Assembly: GCA_023229645.1 (NCBI GenBank)
Contig: JALNYU010000037.1
Location: 1 to 14,501, forward strand
DNA length: 14,501 nt
Direction of reading: 5' to 3'
DNA from: Nevskia sp.
GTDB lineage: Bacteria; Pseudomonadota; Gammaproteobacteria; Nevskiales; Nevskiaceae
Notes under the pieces: generated by a model
Database searches by the model: none
The model's input: the letters and a program-made list of their open reading frames with translations, nothing else
What the model was told of the DNA's origin: nothing
Shown here: piece by piece, positions 14,481-14,501 of the stretch
How positions within the stretch are numbered: position 1 is the stretch's first letter
Layout: each line of letters starts with the position of its first letter
Position numbers and translations under genes: made by a program

Positions 14481-14501
14481 GGTAGCCCCCTAAGTTTGCG
14501 G

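Larger units (their letters stand above)
14179..14501. other. Right-edge region without a convincing gene
   Basis: The open frames on both strands (plus 14106-14426, minus 14231-14431) have composition unlike a recognised protein. The minus frame has a stretch, FNQITPFGPAQGIDPAGLVP, that could be a remnant, but I cannot assign it. From about 14420 the sequence turns AT-rich up to a palindrome at 14455-14480. Confidence 0.4.

Noticed and set aside
1..14501. CRISPR array, tRNA or rRNA genes
   Set aside because: I saw no regularly spaced repeats and no tRNA- or rRNA-like sequence.

Overview
The window is GC-rich proteobacterial DNA. It carries c-type heme proteins with CxxCH motifs, a Ni/Fe-hydrogenase-type cytochrome b, an arsenite-type ArsA and an IS3-family element. 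A respiratory beta- or gammaproteobacterium fits best, but nothing here fixes the genus. Most of the window looks like accessory DNA that has been rearranged: at least five genes are truncated, frameshifted or internally deleted.

Bases 1-4381 look like a decayed conflict or defence island, read on the minus strand. A MoxR/RavA-type AAA+ ATPase (1571-2707), a small bpX-like protein (1140-1574, start overlapping the ATPase stop) and a vWA-like protein that ends where a beta-propeller should begin (104-1123) form a tight operon. It matches the MoxR-vWA-beta-propeller ternary systems. Its 3' end meets the tail of an unrelated plus-strand gene (3-122). Upstream lies the C-terminal remnant (3060-3893) of a large helicase/restriction-endonuclease protein, ending in a WGR domain. 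A spacer with two copies of a dispersed repeat and one possible 46-residue membrane peptide follows.

Bases 4382-5309 hold a two-gene minus-strand unit: an ImmA/IrrE-type zinc peptidase and a two-helix membrane protein. Its upstream region has a perfect DnaA box overlapping a possible promoter. Bases 5722-6966 are an IS3-family element with orfA, orfB, a slippery A7 run and terminal inverted repeats. It has no matching target duplication, and its right end abuts the first 14 codons of a different transposase gene. Bases 7011-7887 are mostly degraded sequence.

Bases 7888-12834 are a plus-strand five-gene cluster: a diheme MauG/CcpA-type peroxidase broken by one missing base at its second heme site, a five-helix b-type membrane protein, a membrane-anchored octaheme cytochrome c, a Ni/Fe-hydrogenase-type cytochrome b, and a full two-domain ArsA ATPase with its three metalloid-binding cysteines. 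Tight spacing suggests one transcript. The four heme proteins look like a quinone/periplasm electron-transfer module. Why ArsA is joined to them, with no ArsB or ArsD in view, is the most interesting open question here.

Bases 12929-14140 are a SNF2-type helicase pseudogene with a frameshift and an internal deletion, followed by a strong intrinsic terminator and an AT-rich palindromic right edge that may hold a promoter for a gene beyond the window.
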